64,000 nt of DNA, from assembly GCF_001949145.1 (NCBI RefSeq), contig NW_019091455.1, forward strand, positions 733,017 to 797,016, written 5' to 3'. The first letter of the stretch is position 1. Each line of letters starts with the position of its first letter. This DNA comes from Acanthaster planci. Its lineage: Eukaryota; Echinodermata; Asteroidea; Valvatida; Acanthasteridae. This document shows positions 62,679 through 64,000 of this stretch, piece by piece. Under the pieces are notes generated by a model that saw nothing but the letters and a program-made list of their open reading frames with translations, was not told the origin of the DNA and did not search any database. A program made the position numbers and the translations under genes.

Positions 62679-64000
62679 TAGAAAGAGAAACCCCTCAACC
62701 TCTTTCCCTTTTTCCCCCTTCTTTTGAGAAATCATTGAGCTGGAAAATGGCAATTTTCATTTCCTCTCTGCCTGCAGGTCCAAAGACGGATTGAAGAGAA
62801 GCCACATCAGGGGAGGCACAAAAGGTGCAGGCATCAGTGCGGGTAGAAGGAAGGCCAAACAGCGTAATTAAAAAATCAAGCGCTACACAGGTCCAATTAA
62901 TCTTGACGTACGACTGATCAATTTGTAAAGAGGCGGAAGCGTACATGACTACCGTGTGCCCGTATCCGTGGACAAAATGATTTAAAATAAAAAAAAAAAA
63001 GTATGGCTCCACAGCATGGCGTCTGTTCACATGCGGGTAGGTTGGCAAGGAGATTATTACGACATAAAGGAAGCCATTTGCATAAAAGAACAATGAGTTA
63101 GGAAGCCGACCATAGCAAACACTTAGATAGTCAAATGTTTTTCCTGTAGTTACTTTCCACACTTGATACAAAGTACACATCACTGAGAAGTTCCAACTCA
63201 GGAATTCAAGAATTCTGCCAGACACAAGCTTTTCACAGTGGAATAAGGGGGGGATTCTGTTGATACTGGGCGTTAACTGTAAGATACACTTGCACATGTT
63301 TGTCACTGCAATTTTTTTTTTTTACAGAGGCACGTGTGAAATAACTTCGAGTAATGTAGGTGCCAAATCTAACACAGATTGATTGTATTATCATTCATTG
63401 TAAACTCACGCAAAACTTGCTGATTAGCTGCCAAGAGATGCCATGTGGAATTTGTAACAAATTGTGGAGCTTGAAAGGCAGTTGGTTGTAGTTGGTTGTG
63501 CTACAGAGGACTTGGATCAATGCTGCAGAGAGTTGTCACAGAAAGGGGGGAGGGGACTATGTACACTGCACCTTCAATCTCACAATACGGTGATATCCTA
63601 GTAGCCAGGACCCCACACAATCCCTCAATAATGACACCATCATTCGTCTTTTGTCCGCTTTCTCCCCGCCGTAATTTGAAGTAATTTGATTGCCCTGACG
63701 TGTAATGAGGAATCAGCAGGGTGCGACTGAAACAAAGTCCAAGCAATGCAATAAGCCGCAGCCCTTGGTCACACACGCTCGTTATCTCCTTGGATTCATC
63801 CTCCTTGTCTCCTATTCAGAGAAAGGTGTCGAGCCAACTGGTGAAGATTGAAGAATGAAGACCACCCTGACAGACCTCAAAACCCAGACAAATTGCCCTT
63901 TTCCACTGGTCTGACAAATGACTTCTTCAAGCCCGGAATTGTGATTCCAGTAACGGGACTACCTCCCCTATCTAATCAGAACTGCGATGAAAGAATTTTT

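Larger units (their letters stand above)
59168..64000 (-). other. GMDS intron, incomplete at window edge
   Basis: This is treated as intron because the preceding GMDS exon is absent. It holds a GC-rich patch at about 59990-60210, the short frame at 60017-60262, AT-rich sequence, TACATGTA palindromes near 59795 and 61795, and a 52-base pure purine tract at 62627-62678. The 203-codon minus-strand frame at 62695-63306 has no recognisable domain and includes homopolymer-derived residues. Confidence 0.55.

Noticed and set aside
1-64000. Search for other Fox genes, conserved microRNAs (let-7, miR-1, miR-9, miR-10, miR-124), CRISPR arrays and rRNA
   Set aside because: No forkhead domain other than the one at 31364-32815, no listed microRNA sequence, no spaced identical repeats and no rRNA block was found by reading both strands; weakly conserved small exons could still be missed.

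Overview
This looks like a eukaryotic, metazoan genomic window, most likely from a marine invertebrate and probably a deuterostome. The signs are AT-rich non-coding DNA, spliced exons with GT/AG borders, tRNA-derived SINEs, hairpin-type transposable elements and two assembly gaps. There are no operons, ribosome binding sites, CRISPR arrays or bacterial-style gene packing. I cannot name the species; echinoderm, hemichordate or amphioxus would all fit, and a mollusc is not excluded.

Only two protein-coding loci can be supported. (1) A single-exon forkhead transcription factor of the FoxL1 type lies on the + strand at 31364-32815. It has a complete forkhead domain, a basic nuclear-localisation stretch and an eh1-type Groucho-binding motif. 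Upstream sit a GC-rich promoter region and three forkhead-type sites with a TATA-like element. Downstream is a probable 3' UTR containing a perfect 32-bp hairpin and a poly(A) signal. (2) The last two coding exons of GDP-mannose 4,6-dehydratase (GMDS) lie on the - strand at 59099-59167 and 58459-58521. The rest of that gene must lie beyond the right edge. The two genes point at each other. In human, FOXC1 and GMDS on 6p25 have the same convergent arrangement next to FOXF2 and FOXQ1, and FoxL1 belongs to the ancestral FoxC-FoxF-FoxL1-FoxQ1 cluster. The window therefore appears to hold one edge of that ancient cluster.

Layout. 1-31 kb: no convincing gene; repeats include a 2.2-kb foldback element with long inverted arms (5574-7777), a 5'-truncated SINE (about 15721-15966), a direct duplication (15320-15465), two hairpin elements (12383-12435, 25458-25615) and a sequence gap (19110-19332). 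30.7-33.5 kb: the FoxL1-like gene. 33.5-58.4 kb: intergenic, about 25 kb, with a hairpin element (40331-40592), a GC-rich island (about 43740-44560), a gap (45226-45741), a cluster of forkhead core sites (48711-48906), a complete SINE with a 15-bp target-site duplication (52483-52778) and a composite direct/inverted repeat (56857-57211). 58.4-64 kb: the GMDS 3' end and the start of a long intron, with one short unexplained GC-rich ORF (60017-60262, - strand).

The two proteins are not known to share a biochemical pathway: one is a nuclear regulator, the other a cytosolic sugar-nucleotide enzyme. Their linkage is best read as a regulatory or evolutionary one. The main sequence-level oddity is a large excess of poly(G)/poly(C) runs of 8-13 bases through the whole window.
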